Origin: an uncultured Collinsella sp.
Lineage (GTDB): Bacteria; Actinomycetota; Coriobacteriia; Coriobacteriales; Coriobacteriaceae
Direction: 5' to 3'
NCBI GenBank assembly: GCA_900544425.1
Contig: UQUX01000002.1
Location: 1-50,030, forward strand
Length of the DNA: 50,030 nt
Shown here piece by piece: positions 28,877-37,930 of the stretch. The notes beneath the pieces were generated by a model. It searched no databases and was not told the origin of the DNA. It worked only from the letters and a program-made list of their open reading frames with translations. Every line of letters begins with the position of its first letter. Position 1 is the first letter of the stretch. A program made the translations under genes and the position numbers.

Positions 28877-29529
28877 TGTCTATTCAGGTCATGATGCAGA
28901 TGCTTGGCCAGGGATTCTTGGTCAGTTTGCAGCTGTTTGTACTGACGCTGCTCGGGTCGATTCCGCTGGGAATCCCCGTGGCGTTTATGCGCATGAGCAA
29001 AATCGTGCCGCTTCGCTGGATTGCGCGCATCTACATTTCGGTCATGCGCGGTACGCCGCTCATGCTGCAGATGTTTGCCATCTACTTTGCCCCGTACTAC
29101 GTGTTTGGCATTTCGCTCACGCCCGATTCCAAGTGGACGGCGTGCGTCGTGGCGTTCATCATCAACTACGCCGGTTACTTTGCCGAGATCTATCGCTCGG
29201 GCCTGCAGTCCATTCCGCGTGGTCAATACGAGGCAGCCGAGGTGCTGGGCTACTCGCGCGTGCAGACGTTTCTGTATATCGTGATGCCGCAGGTCGCCAA
29301 GCGTATTCTGCCGGCGATGGGCAACGAGATCATCACGCTGGTCAAGGACACGTCGCTGGCGTTTGCCATTGGCGTGGGTGAGATGTTCTCGACGGCCAAG
29401 GCGCTGGTCGCCTCGCAGGTGAGCATGGTGCCGTTTGCGATCGCGGCGCTGATCTACTGGATTTTTAACTTTGTGGTCGAGATGCTGCTGGGCGCCGCCG
29501 AAAAGAAGCTGGACTATTATCATGACTAA
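28876..29529 (+). CDS. Amino-acid ABC transporter permease
   Basis: Integral membrane subunit of the HisM/GlnP family, 217 residues with about five hydrophobic segments. The family EAA loop that contacts the ATPase is visible in YRSGLQSIPRGQYEAAEVLG. RGTPLMLQMFAIYF is the typical early signature. The ATG at 28876 overlaps the substrate-binding gene's TAA by one base, indicating translational coupling. The in-frame TTG 15 bases upstream is less likely. It overlaps the ATPase gene by eight bases. Probably acts as a homodimer, since only one permease gene is present. Confidence 0.94.
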   Translation: MSIQVMMQMLGQGFLVSLQLFVLTLLGSIPLGIPVAFMRMSKIVPLRWIARIYISVMRGTPLMLQMFAIYFAPYYVFGISLTPDSKWTACVVAFIINYAGYFAEIYRSGLQSIPRGQYEAAEVLGYSRVQTFLYIVMPQVAKRILPAMGNEIITLVKDTSLAFAIGVGEMFSTAKALVASQVSMVPFAIAALIYWIFNFVVEMLLGAAEKKLDYYHD

Positions 29530-30286
29530 CTCAGTGATGAAAATCGAAAGCGCGCGCAAGGCGTTTGGCGGCAATGAGGTGCTCAAGGATATTTCGCTCG
29601 AGGTCAAGCGTGGCGAGGTCGTGGCGATTATCGGGCCTTCGGGTGGCGGCAAGTCCACGCTGCTGCGGTGTGCCACGCTGCTCGAGACACTCGACGGAGG
29701 CTCGCTCTCGTTTGGTGACCTTGCCGTTGCGACGGATGCGGGTTCGGGCGCGGTCTATGCGAAGGGCGATGTGCCCAAGCGGGCACGCTCGCGATTCGGC
29801 TTGGTGTTCCAAAATTACAACCTGTTCCCGCACTATACCGTGATGAAAAACATCATCGACGCGCCGATCCGCGTGCTTAAGCGCCCGCGCGAGCAGGCGG
29901 AAGCTCGTGCGCGCGAGTTGATCGCGCAGATGGGGCTTACGGGCAACGAGAACAAGGTTCCGTGTGAGCTTTCGGGCGGTCAGCAACAGCGCGTGAGTAT
30001 TGCCCGCGCCCTGGCGCTCGATCCGGAAATCTTATTCTTTGACGAGCCAACCTCGGCACTCGATCCCGAGCTGACGGCCGAGGTGCTGCATGTCATTAAA
30101 GACCTTGCCGCGCAGAATATGACGATGGTGATCGTGACCCACGCGATGCAGTTTGCGCGCGATGTTGCCGACCGCGTGGTCTTTATGGATGGCGGCCGCA
30201 TTGTCGAGGAGGGTCCTGCCGAGCAGGTCATCGACCATCCGCGTGAGCAGCGCACCCGTGAGTTCTTGAGCCGTATCGAGGGATAG
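29522..30286 (+). CDS. Amino-acid ABC transporter ATP-binding protein
   Basis: 254 residues with Walker A GPSGGGKST (38-46), the Q-loop region LVFQNYNLFPHYTVMKN, signature LSGGQQQR, Walker B ILFFDEPTSALD and the switch histidine in VIVTHAMQFARDVADR. FNLFPH-type Q-loops are typical of polar amino-acid importers (GlnQ/HisP). It overlaps the permease by eight bases (ATGACTAA) and is the last gene of the three-gene operon, followed by a terminator 33 bases downstream. An insertion around residues 65-85 (GDLAVATDAGSGAVYAKGD) is somewhat longer than in GlnQ. Confidence 0.95.
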   Translation: MTNSVMKIESARKAFGGNEVLKDISLEVKRGEVVAIIGPSGGGKSTLLRCATLLETLDGGSLSFGDLAVATDAGSGAVYAKGDVPKRARSRFGLVFQNYNLFPHYTVMKNIIDAPIRVLKRPREQAEARARELIAQMGLTGNENKVPCELSGGQQQRVSIARALALDPEILFFDEPTSALDPELTAEVLHVIKDLAAQNMTMVIVTHAMQFARDVADRVVFMDGGRIVEEGPAEQVIDHPREQRTREFLSRIEG

Positions 30287-30319
30287 GCTCAGGTATTTAC
30301 TCAACTATTAATTGAGGCG

Positions 30320-30358
30320 AAGCCGTCGCAGGTCTTACGGTCTGTGGCGGCTTTTTGT
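30320..30358 (+). terminator. ABC importer operon terminator
   Basis: AAGCCGTCGCAG pairs with CTGTGGCGGCTT (one G-T), followed by TTTGTTT. Confidence 0.88.
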
Positions 30359-30596
30359 TTGCATCGACGGGGTTCAATAATCGCCTCACAAGCTTGTCTC
30401 TTCCTCTCGCCGCCTGTATTCATACGTGCGCCGAAAGGTATGCATGGACGGCCGCCCGTGAGGGTAGGGTGGTGGCATAGGACATTTGGAGGGTGAGTCG
30501 GCTCGGTTGCCGACCATGCTGCTCCCGGGATGGCACCGACCGCGAACTCTCCCCGTTGGCGTCGCGCATTGCGCGCGGCCCTGCAAGGAGGTCATC
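30359..30596 (+). other. Long region before the EF-G-like gene
   Basis: About 240 bases without a convincing gene. An in-frame TTG at 30486 would extend the EF-G-like protein by 37 residues with no family resemblance, so I read this as leader. Several GC-rich inverted segments are present (for example GCGCGCATTGCGCGC near 30565). I recognise no riboswitch class. Confidence 0.4.
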
Positions 30597-32666
30597 ATGG
30601 GTGCTCCCAAGACCGGTAACGTAAGGAACGTGGTGCTCGTAGGCCAAGGCGGGGTGGGCAAGACTTCACTCGCCGAGGCCATGCTCCACCTTTCCGGCAA
30701 GACCGCCCGCCTGGGCGGCCACGACGGCACCAAGCCCACGCTCGACTATGACCCCGAAGAGGTCAAGCGTTCATTCTCCATCTCGACGACCATTGCGCCT
30801 ATCGACTGGAAGGGCGCGCGCATCAATGTGCTCGATGCCCCGTGCTACCCCGATTTTATCGGCGACGCCTTTGCCGCGATGAGCGTCTGCGAGACGGCTC
30901 TGTTTGTGGTCGACGCCGAGGCCGGCCCGCAGCCTACGACGGTTAAGCTCTGGTATGCCGCCGAGGACCTGCGCCTGGCGCGTGCGGTGTTCGTAAACCG
31001 CCTGTCGCGCTCCGAGGCCAGCTTTGCGACCACGATGGACCTGCTGCAGGAGCGCTTTGGCACGCGCCTGGGCGCCGTGACCCTTCCCTGGGGCGAGGGC
31101 GAGGACTTTGACGGCATCATCGACCTGGTGCGCATGAAGGCGCGCCATTGCAACGGCACCGAAGCCGTTGAGTCGGAGATTCCCGAGGAGTATCGTGCCC
31201 AGGCCGAGGAAGCCCATGACCATCTGTGCGAGCTGGTGGCCGAGGCCGACGACGAACTGATGATGAAGTACTTGGAAGGCGAGGAGACGCTGACGCAGGA
31301 GGAGCTTGAGGGCCTGCTGTCGAAGGCGATTGCCGCGCGCATCTTTGTGCCGGTCTTTGCGGGCGATTGCATTAAGGAGCAGGGCGTCAACTCGCTGATG
31401 GACGACATCGCGACGTACTTCCCGGCGCCGACCGACTACGGCGAGATGCCGCTTATCGACGGCGATTCGCTCAAGATTTCGAGTGACGATGATCGTCCGG
31501 TGGCGTTTGTGTTTAAGACCCTGGCCGATCCGCAGCAGGGCCGCATCAGCTTTATCAAGGTGCTGACGGGTACGCTTGAGCCGGGCCTTGAGCTGGTCAA
31601 CGCGCGCACGCGCAAGGGCGACCGTCTGGCTCACCTGTATGTGATGTGCGGCCGCGACATGACCGAGGTCGGTCACGCCTATGCCGGCGACATTATCGTG
31701 GCACCCAAGCTGGCGGCCGAGACGGGCGATACGCTCTCGATTACCGGCAAGGTCGAGGCTGCGGCGTTTAAGTTCCCCAACTCGCAGTACCGCATTGCCA
31801 TCGAGGCCGAGAATCGCGGGGACGAAGAGAAGCTCTACACGTTTATCGAGAAGGCCTGTAAGGCCGATCCGACTATGAGCATCGACCGTGACGAGGAGAC
31901 CGGCCAGACCATTATCTCCGCCGTGGGTGAGGCGCAGGTTTCGGTGCTGCTCAACCGTTTGGAGGACCGTACCAAGGTCGTGGCCAAGAGCGTGCCGATC
32001 CGCATTCCGTATCGCGAGACCATTCGCCGTACGGCAAGCGCGCAGGGCCGCCACAAGAAACAGACTGGCGGTGCCGGTCAGTATGGCGACTGCTGGCTGC
32101 GCGTTGAGCCGCTCATTGGGCCCGACGGCACGAGCGATGGCTATGAGTTTGTAGACGAGGTCGTGGGTGGCCGCATCCCGCGCTCGCTCATCCCCGCCGT
32201 GGACAAGGGTGTCCAGGAGACCATGAAGGACGGCATCATTGCCGGCTACCCGCTCACGGGCATTCGCGTGGCTGTGTACGACGGCTCGTATCACAGCGTC
32301 GACTCCAACGAGATGGCGTTCCGCGCGGCGGCTCGCATCGGCCTGCGCAAGGCGTGCGCCGATGCCGACCCGGTGGTGCTGGAGCCCATCGAGGAAATCA
32401 CGGTGACTATTCCCGAAAGCTACGCCGGCGCTGTGATGGGCGACATCTCGGCATCGCGCGGTCGCGTGACGGGCATGGAGACCGATGAGCGCGGCGACAC
32501 CGTGGTCGTCGCTCAGGCACCTCTCGCCGAGTTGACGGATTACTCGACGCGCCTGCGCTCTATCACGCGCGGCACGGGTGACTTTACCATGAAGCCTGCT
32601 GGCTATGAGCAGGTTCCCTATGACGTTCAGGCCAAGCTCGTGGAGTTGTACAACGCGGGAAGGTAG
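30597..32666 (+). CDS. EF-G-like translation factor paralogue (EF-G2 type)
   Basis: 689 residues with the five-domain EF-G layout: GTPase domain, domain II (about 300-390), III, IV (about 480-600, with GGAGQYGDCWLRVEP) and V (about 605-680, MGDISASRGRVTGME). G1 is good (GQGGVGKTS, 16-24). G3 reads DAPCYPDF (80-87), whereas housekeeping EF-G has DTPGHVDF, so Tyr84 replaces the catalytic histidine. G4 reads NRLS (134-137) instead of NKxD. These changes mark the EF-G2/FusA2-like paralogues of actinobacteria rather than the elongation factor itself. GTP hydrolysis or nucleotide specificity may be altered. AAGGAGG stands 7 bases before the ATG. Monocistronic with its own terminator. Confidence 0.9.
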   Translation: MGAPKTGNVRNVVLVGQGGVGKTSLAEAMLHLSGKTARLGGHDGTKPTLDYDPEEVKRSFSISTTIAPIDWKGARINVLDAPCYPDFIGDAFAAMSVCETALFVVDAEAGPQPTTVKLWYAAEDLRLARAVFVNRLSRSEASFATTMDLLQERFGTRLGAVTLPWGEGEDFDGIIDLVRMKARHCNGTEAVESEIPEEYRAQAEEAHDHLCELVAEADDELMMKYLEGEETLTQEELEGLLSKAIAARIFVPVFAGDCIKEQGVNSLMDDIATYFPAPTDYGEMPLIDGDSLKISSDDDRPVAFVFKTLADPQQGRISFIKVLTGTLEPGLELVNARTRKGDRLAHLYVMCGRDMTEVGHAYAGDIIVAPKLAAETGDTLSITGKVEAAAFKFPNSQYRIAIEAENRGDEEKLYTFIEKACKADPTMSIDRDEETGQTIISAVGEAQVSVLLNRLEDRTKVVAKSVPIRIPYRETIRRTASAQGRHKKQTGGAGQYGDCWLRVEPLIGPDGTSDGYEFVDEVVGGRIPRSLIPAVDKGVQETMKDGIIAGYPLTGIRVAVYDGSYHSVDSNEMAFRAAARIGLRKACADADPVVLEPIEEITVTIPESYAGAVMGDISASRGRVTGMETDERGDTVVVAQAPLAELTDYSTRLRSITRGTGDFTMKPAGYEQVPYDVQAKLVELYNAGR

Positions 32667-32723
32667 CAAGCCCGCGTGTAACGTCGCGCGACATAACCCC
32701 AATTTGGGTTGGGGGCGGTTGTG

Positions 32724-32757
32724 GCCCGCTCCGGACAAGGTTCCGGAGCGGGCTTTT
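32724..32757 (+). terminator. Terminator after the EF-G-like gene
   Basis: GCCCGCTCCGGA-CAAGGT-TCCGGAGCGGGC followed by TTTTCTT. Confidence 0.92.
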
Positions 32758-32999
32758 CTTCTGCGACGAGCCGTTTGTTTAACGCTGTATCATTCGGCGC
32801 GCGATGCGAGCCGGGCGCTCGGAGCCTGCCCACCTCCCCGGTGACAAAAGCGATGCAATCGGGGCACGCGGGTGACTCTTGGGCGTATGAGGGGCCCGGA
32901 CGTGCACACCGCGGGTGACAAAGCGCCCGTTAAGCGGTTTGCCCATACCTCCTAAACTAAAAGGCGTAGAGAAACGACAACAAACGAGAGGAGGCAGAC
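32758..32999 (+). promoter_or_regulatory. Upstream region of the PTS operon with repeated GTGACAAA
   Basis: No gene is seen. GTGACAAA occurs at 32841-32848 and 32915-32922, both after G-rich bases and followed by AGCG within one base; the spacing is 74 bp, about seven turns. A weak promoter TTAAGC-N16-TAAACT (32931-32958) ends about 40 bases before the first gene. The octamers could be sites for the operon's PRD regulator. Confidence 0.4.
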
Positions 33000-33443
33000 A
33001 TGGCACTGTTCGATTCGACACACACGCTCGACGCCGTCGACGCCGCCGACCAGAACGCCGTCTTCGAGGCCCTCGCCACGAAGGCCGTGGAACTGGGCGT
33101 CGCCGCCGATGCGTCCGCTATCGTCTCTGACCTTCATGAGCGCGAGGCCGAGGCTTCTACGGGCTTTGGCAACGGCGTGGCTGTCCCGCATACCAAGAGC
33201 GCCAACGTCAGTACCCCCGCCATTCTCTTCGCGCGCCTGACCGCGCCCGTCGAGTGGCACGCGCTCGACGACGCTCCCGTCGACACGGTCATCAACATCC
33301 TTGTCCCCGAGAGTGGCAGCGACACCCATCTGCAGCTGCTCGCCAAACTGGCGCGTCGCCTCGTGCACAAGGATTTCGTCGACCATCTCAAGGGCGACTC
33401 CATCGAAGACGTGTGCGCCCTCATCCGGGGCGTCGTCGGATAG
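33000..33443 (+). CDS. PTS EIIA component, fructose/mannitol family
   Basis: 147 residues, a single EIIA domain that accepts phosphate from HPr and passes it to EIIB. The phosphorylated histidine is H64 in GFGNGVAVPHTKS, the family signature. The end of the domain (TVINILVPE, HLQLLAKLARRL) is complete. GAGAGGAGG stands before the ATG. First gene of a five-gene operon; the EIIBC gene follows 45 bases later. It is free-standing rather than fused to EIIBC as in many fructose transporters. Confidence 0.93.
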   Translation: MALFDSTHTLDAVDAADQNAVFEALATKAVELGVAADASAIVSDLHEREAEASTGFGNGVAVPHTKSANVSTPAILFARLTAPVEWHALDDAPVDTVINILVPESGSDTHLQLLAKLARRLVHKDFVDHLKGDSIEDVCALIRGVVG

Positions 33444-33488
33444 CAGGTAATGTTCAACCCCGTGTGAAAGGAAAGAGGGGAGAAGCAT

Positions 33489-34916
33489 ATGGCAAAGTCA
33501 ATCGTGGCCGTCACCAATTGCCCGGCCGGCATTGCACACACCTACATGGTGGCCGAGGCGATCAAGACGAAGGGCACCGAGCTGGGTTATGAGGTTTACG
33601 TCGAGACCCAGGGTGCCAGCGGCGTCGAGAACAAGCTTACGCCCGAGCAGATCAAGGAGGCCGACTACGTCGTCCTCGCGCTCGGTCGCGGCATGAACGA
33701 TGACGATCGTGTTCGCTTCGACGGCAAGAAGGTCGTAGAAGTGCCCGTTTCCGAGGCCCTCAAGCGCATCGACAGCCTTATGGGTAACCTTGAGAGTGAG
33801 GCCAAGGTCTTCCGGGCCTCCGCGGTCAAGCTTGGCGCCAAGCAGGAGAGCGTCACCACCGGCATCATGAGCTACCTCATGGCCGGCGTCTCCGCGGCCC
33901 TGCCGTTTGTCATCGGCGGCGGCGTGCTCATGGCCATCGGCTCCATCATGGCCCAGTTCGGCGCGCCCAACGTGGCCCCCGGCGACGGCCAGATGGCTTC
34001 GCTCGCCTGGGTGCTCAACACCATCGGCGGCCTGGGCTTCACGTTCATGATTCCGATGATGGGCGCCTTTATCGCCAACGCCATCGGCGATAAGCCCGCT
34101 ATCATGCCCGCCTTCATCTGCAGCTACCTCGCCAACAGCACCGACTTGCTCGGCACCGAGGTCGGCGCTGGCTTCCTTGGCGCCTGCGTAATTGGCCTTG
34201 CGATCGGCTACTTCGTCAAGGCGATGAAAAAGATCAACCTGGGCAAGAACTTCCAGTCCCTGCTTGGCTTCCTGATCATCCCGGTTGTGACGCTCTTTAT
34301 CTTTGGCCTGGGCACGTACTATATCATCGGCCCGGCCATGTCCTGGCTTATGAACGCCTTCGTCGGCCTGTTGAGCTCTATCCCGAGCTCGATGAAGCTC
34401 GTCGCCGCCTTCCTGGTAGGCGCCATGCTCGCCTTCGACATGGGCGGCCCGGTCAACAAGGCCGCTTGGTTCTTCTCCTTCTCCTTGCTGGGCTCCGGCG
34501 TGTACGACTGGTACGGCATTGTAGGCGTCGTGACGATCCTTCCGCCGATGGCCGCTGCCATCGCTACCTGGATCCGTCCGAAGCTCTTCACGCAGGCCGA
34601 GCGCGACTCCGCAATCCCTGCGCTCATTGTCGGCGCAACCGTCGCCACCGAGCCGGCTATCCCCTATGCCCTGGCCGCACCCCTGCCTATGATCTCCGCG
34701 AACGTCATCGCCGGCGGCGTCGCCGGTGCCATCTCCATGGCCCTTGGCGTCCAGCGCATCGCTCCGGGCATCGGCATCTTCGATCCATTCCTGGGCCTCA
34801 TCTACCCGGCGACCAGCTACTACATCGCCGTCGCTGTGGGTCTGGTCCTGAACATCGCCCTCATCATCGTCTTCAAGTCCGCTTGGATGAAGAAGCGCGA
34901 GGCTCAGAACGCCTAA
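33489..34916 (+). CDS. PTS EIIBC component, fructose family
   Basis: 475-residue membrane transporter that imports and phosphorylates its sugar. The EIIB domain (1-100) opens VAVTNCPAGIAHTYMVAEA with the phosphorylated cysteine C11. The EIIC domain (about 125-465) has 8-10 hydrophobic segments, including MSYLMAGVSAALPFVIGGG and FDMGGPVNKAAW, which is the family's substrate-binding loop. GAGGGGAGAAG precedes the start. With the separate EIIA it makes a complete permease. The family includes fructose, mannose and 2-O-alpha-mannosyl-glycerate transporters, so the sugar is not fixed. No 1-phosphofructokinase is encoded in the operon, which argues against ordinary fructose use. Confidence 0.93.
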   Translation: MAKSIVAVTNCPAGIAHTYMVAEAIKTKGTELGYEVYVETQGASGVENKLTPEQIKEADYVVLALGRGMNDDDRVRFDGKKVVEVPVSEALKRIDSLMGNLESEAKVFRASAVKLGAKQESVTTGIMSYLMAGVSAALPFVIGGGVLMAIGSIMAQFGAPNVAPGDGQMASLAWVLNTIGGLGFTFMIPMMGAFIANAIGDKPAIMPAFICSYLANSTDLLGTEVGAGFLGACVIGLAIGYFVKAMKKINLGKNFQSLLGFLIIPVVTLFIFGLGTYYIIGPAMSWLMNAFVGLLSSIPSSMKLVAAFLVGAMLAFDMGGPVNKAAWFFSFSLLGSGVYDWYGIVGVVTILPPMAAAIATWIRPKLFTQAERDSAIPALIVGATVATEPAIPYALAAPLPMISANVIAGGVAGAISMALGVQRIAPGIGIFDPFLGLIYPATSYYIAVAVGLVLNIALIIVFKSAWMKKREAQNA

Positions 34917-34936
34917 GGCTCGATAGAATAATTAGT

Positions 34937-34976
34937 CCTGCGGGGTCGCCGGTCTGTTCGGCGGCTCCGCAGGTTT
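34937..34976 (+). promoter_or_regulatory. Intercistronic hairpin between EIIBC and MalY genes
   Basis: CCTGCGGGGTCGCCG pairs with CGGCGGCTCCGCAGG (one mismatch) followed by TTT. It may be a weak terminator or an mRNA-stability element that lowers expression of the enzyme genes relative to the transporter. The T-run is too short for a firm terminator call. Confidence 0.55.
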
Positions 34977-34995
34977 CAATGAAAGGAATGGGGAA

Positions 34996-36159
34996 ATGCG
35001 TTACGACTTCGATCGCGTCATCGACAGAATGGGTACCTACAGCACCCAATGGGACTATGCGGCCGACCGGTTTGGCAGCGCAGACGTGCTTCCCTTTTCC
35101 ATCTCGGACACCGACTTCGCCGTGCCCGACGAGGTCATGGATGCCCTCCGCGCCCGCATGGAACACCCCATCTTTGGCTATACCCGCTGGAACCATAGTG
35201 ACTACAAGGGTAGTGTTGCCGGCTGGTTTGCCAGGGACGGGGCGTCCCACGTGGACATGGACTGGGTCGTGTACAGCCCGAGCGTTATCTTCTCGGCCGC
35301 GACGGTCATTCGTCTGGTGAGCGAGCCGAATGACGCCGTGGTGACGCTCACTCCCATGTATGACGCCTTCTACGGCCTGATTGAGGGCAACGGGCGCGAG
35401 CTTGTGGCCGTTGCTCAGGCGAGCGCCATGGACGGCTACGGTCTCGATTGGGATGCCCTTGAGGTGGCGCTTGCCCGCCCCGAGGCAAAGGTTATGCTGC
35501 TCACCAACCCGCATAACCCCACAGGCAAGGTCTTCACGGCAGGCGAGCTTGCTCGTATTGTGGAGCTCTGCCATGCCAACGGGGTCTTTCTCATTTCGGA
35601 TGACATCCATCGCGATATGATTCTGGGCGAAACTCCCTACACACCCGTGACGAACATCACGCGCGAGGGCGCGGCGCTGCTGTGTTCGGCCTCCAAGACG
35701 TTCAACACGCCCGGGCTCATCGGGTCCTATGCGCTCATCCCCGACGATGACCTGCGCGAACGCTTCCTGTTTGAGCTCAAGCAAAAAAACGCCCTGTCGA
35801 GCGTGAGTATCTTGGGGATGACTGCCCAGATGGCGGCGTATCGCTCGTGCTCCGAGTATGTGGACGAGCTTGTGGCCTATATTCGCGGCAACATGCAGGC
35901 GCTCAAGGATTTCCTTGCCGCCAATCTGCCCGAGATCCGCTTTGCGGTGCCGCAGGGGACCTATCTTGCCTGGATGGATGCCTCGGGCCTGGAGTTGGAT
36001 GCGACCGAGCTCCAGCGCCGGCTCGTCGAGGTGGGCCATATTGGCATCATGTCGGGTGAGACGTACGGCGGTGCCGGGTACCTGCGCATGAATCTCGCCT
36101 GTCCGCGCTCGAAGGTTGAGAGGGGGATGGAGCGGATGCTCGCCGGCATCCGCTCGTAG
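34996..36159 (+). CDS. MalY/PatB-type PLP enzyme (probable cystathionine beta-lyase)
   Basis: 387 residues. The N-terminal segment with a W-D pair and PFSISDTDFAVPDEVM is the MalY/PatB hallmark. The PLP lysine is K234 in LLCSASKTFNTPG, and NPHNPTGKVF and ISDDIHRDMI hold the other cofactor contacts. Enzymes of this group mostly split C-S bonds of cystathionine or cysteine conjugates, releasing a thiol, pyruvate and ammonia. E. coli MalY also represses the maltose activator MalT. GAAAGG and GGGG stand before the ATG. It is the third gene of the PTS operon and ends 4 bases before the regulator gene. Activity on a PTS-imported thio-conjugate is inference. Confidence 0.88.
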   Translation: MRYDFDRVIDRMGTYSTQWDYAADRFGSADVLPFSISDTDFAVPDEVMDALRARMEHPIFGYTRWNHSDYKGSVAGWFARDGASHVDMDWVVYSPSVIFSAATVIRLVSEPNDAVVTLTPMYDAFYGLIEGNGRELVAVAQASAMDGYGLDWDALEVALARPEAKVMLLTNPHNPTGKVFTAGELARIVELCHANGVFLISDDIHRDMILGETPYTPVTNITREGAALLCSASKTFNTPGLIGSYALIPDDDLRERFLFELKQKNALSSVSILGMTAQMAAYRSCSEYVDELVAYIRGNMQALKDFLAANLPEIRFAVPQGTYLAWMDASGLELDATELQRRLVEVGHIGIMSGETYGGAGYLRMNLACPRSKVERGMERMLAGIRS

Positions 36160-36163
36160 CGGC

Positions 36164-37930
36164 ATGATCAGCAAGAGACAGAGACAGCTCCTGCGGGCGC
36201 TCGACGACGGCCCACGCTCTGGTGCCGAGCTCGCCGAGATACTCGGCGTCTCCCGCCGCACCGTGGTGCGCGAAGTGGCGAGCATGAGCGCGTGGCTTGA
36301 GTCCGTGGGCGCCGGTAGTATCTCGAGCGATCCCAACTACCATCTGATGGTCACATCCGAGGATGCGATCGCCTCCATCTTGTCGCAGGACCTCACCGAC
36401 GAGGCGCGCGTCCTCATGTGCGTGCTCTCCCGGCCGGGGATCTCGACGGCGCAGATCTCAGGGGAGACCTATCTCTCGGTCCGCTCCGTGCGCGCAGCGA
36501 TGGATGAGATCAACGTCCGGCTGCGCGGGGTCGTCGCGCTCGAGGCGCGCGTGGGCTACGGGATCGATGCGGACTTTAGCGGCATGGGACCGGCGGACCT
36601 CTTGGCGGCGCTCGCCATCGACAATACCGGTATTGCCGCTGAGCTCGAGCGCTCATGCGGCTGGGACTCCCTGATGCGCCTGATCGGCGAACGGGGCGAG
36701 GAATACCGCCTGCTCATGGAGCCGTATCTGTCGCAGCGCCAGCTGAGGATGCAGACGCTCGCCGCCGTCTGGTGCAGCGCGTGGCTCGTGCCCGACGCCC
36801 CGGGCGGCGCCGGCGCCGGCGCCGGCGCGCGTGCCGTCACCGAGTTCCAGCAGTACAAAAAAGACCTGCTCTACCGCCTGGTCACGCGCCGTGCGGCCAT
36901 TCTGGCGCGCATCAGCGAGGTGCTCGTCTCGCACGGCATTAAGTCGACGCGCGAGGACCTCGGTAGTCTTATCTTCGACCATGTGCTGCGCTGCGCTCTC
37001 TTTCCCACGCTCATGTCGGCGGAAATCCAAAAGCAGATGCGCGGGATCCGTATGGAGCACCCGTTTGAGTTCGACTTTGGCGCTGATCTCTCCGAGTGCC
37101 TGCGCGCATTTGACGAGCATCTGTTTGTGGAGCCCGACTTCCTCTCGCTCTACGTGCTGGCTTCGCTGGAGCACTTTACGCGCCATCCCGTGAGCCTACT
37201 TTTGGTCTGCGGGCGCCCTTCTGTGGCGACCATCAACAAATCCCTGATCGAGCGCGGCGTCGACGGCGTCGAGGTCGAGCTCGTGGACAGCGAGCCGCTC
37301 GCCCGGCACGCGCTTGAGGACGGATCGTTTGACCTGGTGGTGGGCGACGCCGCGGCAGCGCGAAACTTTAAGGCCGCACGTGAATGGGACCTCTCGTTTT
37401 CGGGCGTGCTCTCGGCCTACGAGGTCGACCGCATCCGCCAGATGGCGCTGCGTGTGCTCTACGAGCGCGATATCGCGAGCCTGCTACCGCGCGCGAGCTA
37501 TCTTGAGCTGCATGTTGAGGCCGGCGACTACCTCGATGAGCTGTCGCGCGCCCTCGGCGGGCTGGTGGCAGCGCATGCGATCTCGGCAGATGAGGCGGCC
37601 CTCATCATGGACCGCGAATGCCAGGGCGACCGCCTGCAGCTGGGACATGTCGCGTTCCCGCATACCATCACGCCGGTCGCTGCCTCGACGTTTCGCCTGC
37701 TCGCTATCATGCCCGATGCGCCTCTTCGCGACGGCGACGAGCAGATCGACCTAGTGGTGGTGACGCTTGCGAGCCAGCGCCTGGCCGACAAGAGCAGCAT
37801 GTTCAACTATCTGTTCTCCGTGCTGCACGATGCTGAGCGCGCCGGTGTGCGCTTGCCGCACACCTACGAGGAGACCGTCGCGTTCTTGGGGCGCGACTTT
37901 GGCTATGCCGAGGAGAAGAGCGATGAGTGA
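36164..37930 (+). CDS. PRD-domain transcriptional regulator with PTS EIIB/EIIA-like domains
   Basis: 588 residues, MtlR/LicR-like. The N-terminus has a winged helix (RQLLRALDDGPRSGAELAE..SRRTVVREV) and a second helix-turn-helix near 95-140. PRD segments lie around 190-380, with histidines at positions where PTS phosphorylation occurs in the family. An EIIB-like stretch has VSLLLVCGRPS (about 360-370). The C-terminal EIIA-like domain has HVAFPHTITPV (about 490-500) with the phosphorylatable histidine. It lacks the RNA-binding CAT domain of BglG-type antiterminators, so it should act on DNA. The start at 36164 lies within the operon. The last eight bases overlap the peptidase gene. It most likely activates its own operon when the cognate PTS is transporting. 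Confidence 0.88.
   Translation: MISKRQRQLLRALDDGPRSGAELAEILGVSRRTVVREVASMSAWLESVGAGSISSDPNYHLMVTSEDAIASILSQDLTDEARVLMCVLSRPGISTAQISGETYLSVRSVRAAMDEINVRLRGVVALEARVGYGIDADFSGMGPADLLAALAIDNTGIAAELERSCGWDSLMRLIGERGEEYRLLMEPYLSQRQLRMQTLAAVWCSAWLVPDAPGGAGAGAGARAVTEFQQYKKDLLYRLVTRRAAILARISEVLVSHGIKSTREDLGSLIFDHVLRCALFPTLMSAEIQKQMRGIRMEHPFEFDFGADLSECLRAFDEHLFVEPDFLSLYVLASLEHFTRHPVSLLLVCGRPSVATINKSLIERGVDGVEVELVDSEPLARHALEDGSFDLVVGDAAAARNFKAAREWDLSFSGVLSAYEVDRIRQMALRVLYERDIASLLPRASYLELHVEAGDYLDELSRALGGLVAAHAISADEAALIMDRECQGDRLQLGHVAFPHTITPVAASTFRLLAIMPDAPLRDGDEQIDLVVVTLASQRLADKSSMFNYLFSVLHDAERAGVRLPHTYEETVAFLGRDFGYAEEKSDE

Noticed and set aside
30486..30596. N-terminal extension or upstream peptide of the EF-G-like gene from the TTG at 30486
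   Set aside because: No family resemblance, and a strong AAGGAGG site selects the ATG at 30597.
34937..34976. RAT-type antiterminator target for the PRD regulator
   Set aside because: The regulator has DNA-binding helix-turn-helix domains and no CAT RNA-binding domain, so an RNA target is unlikely.
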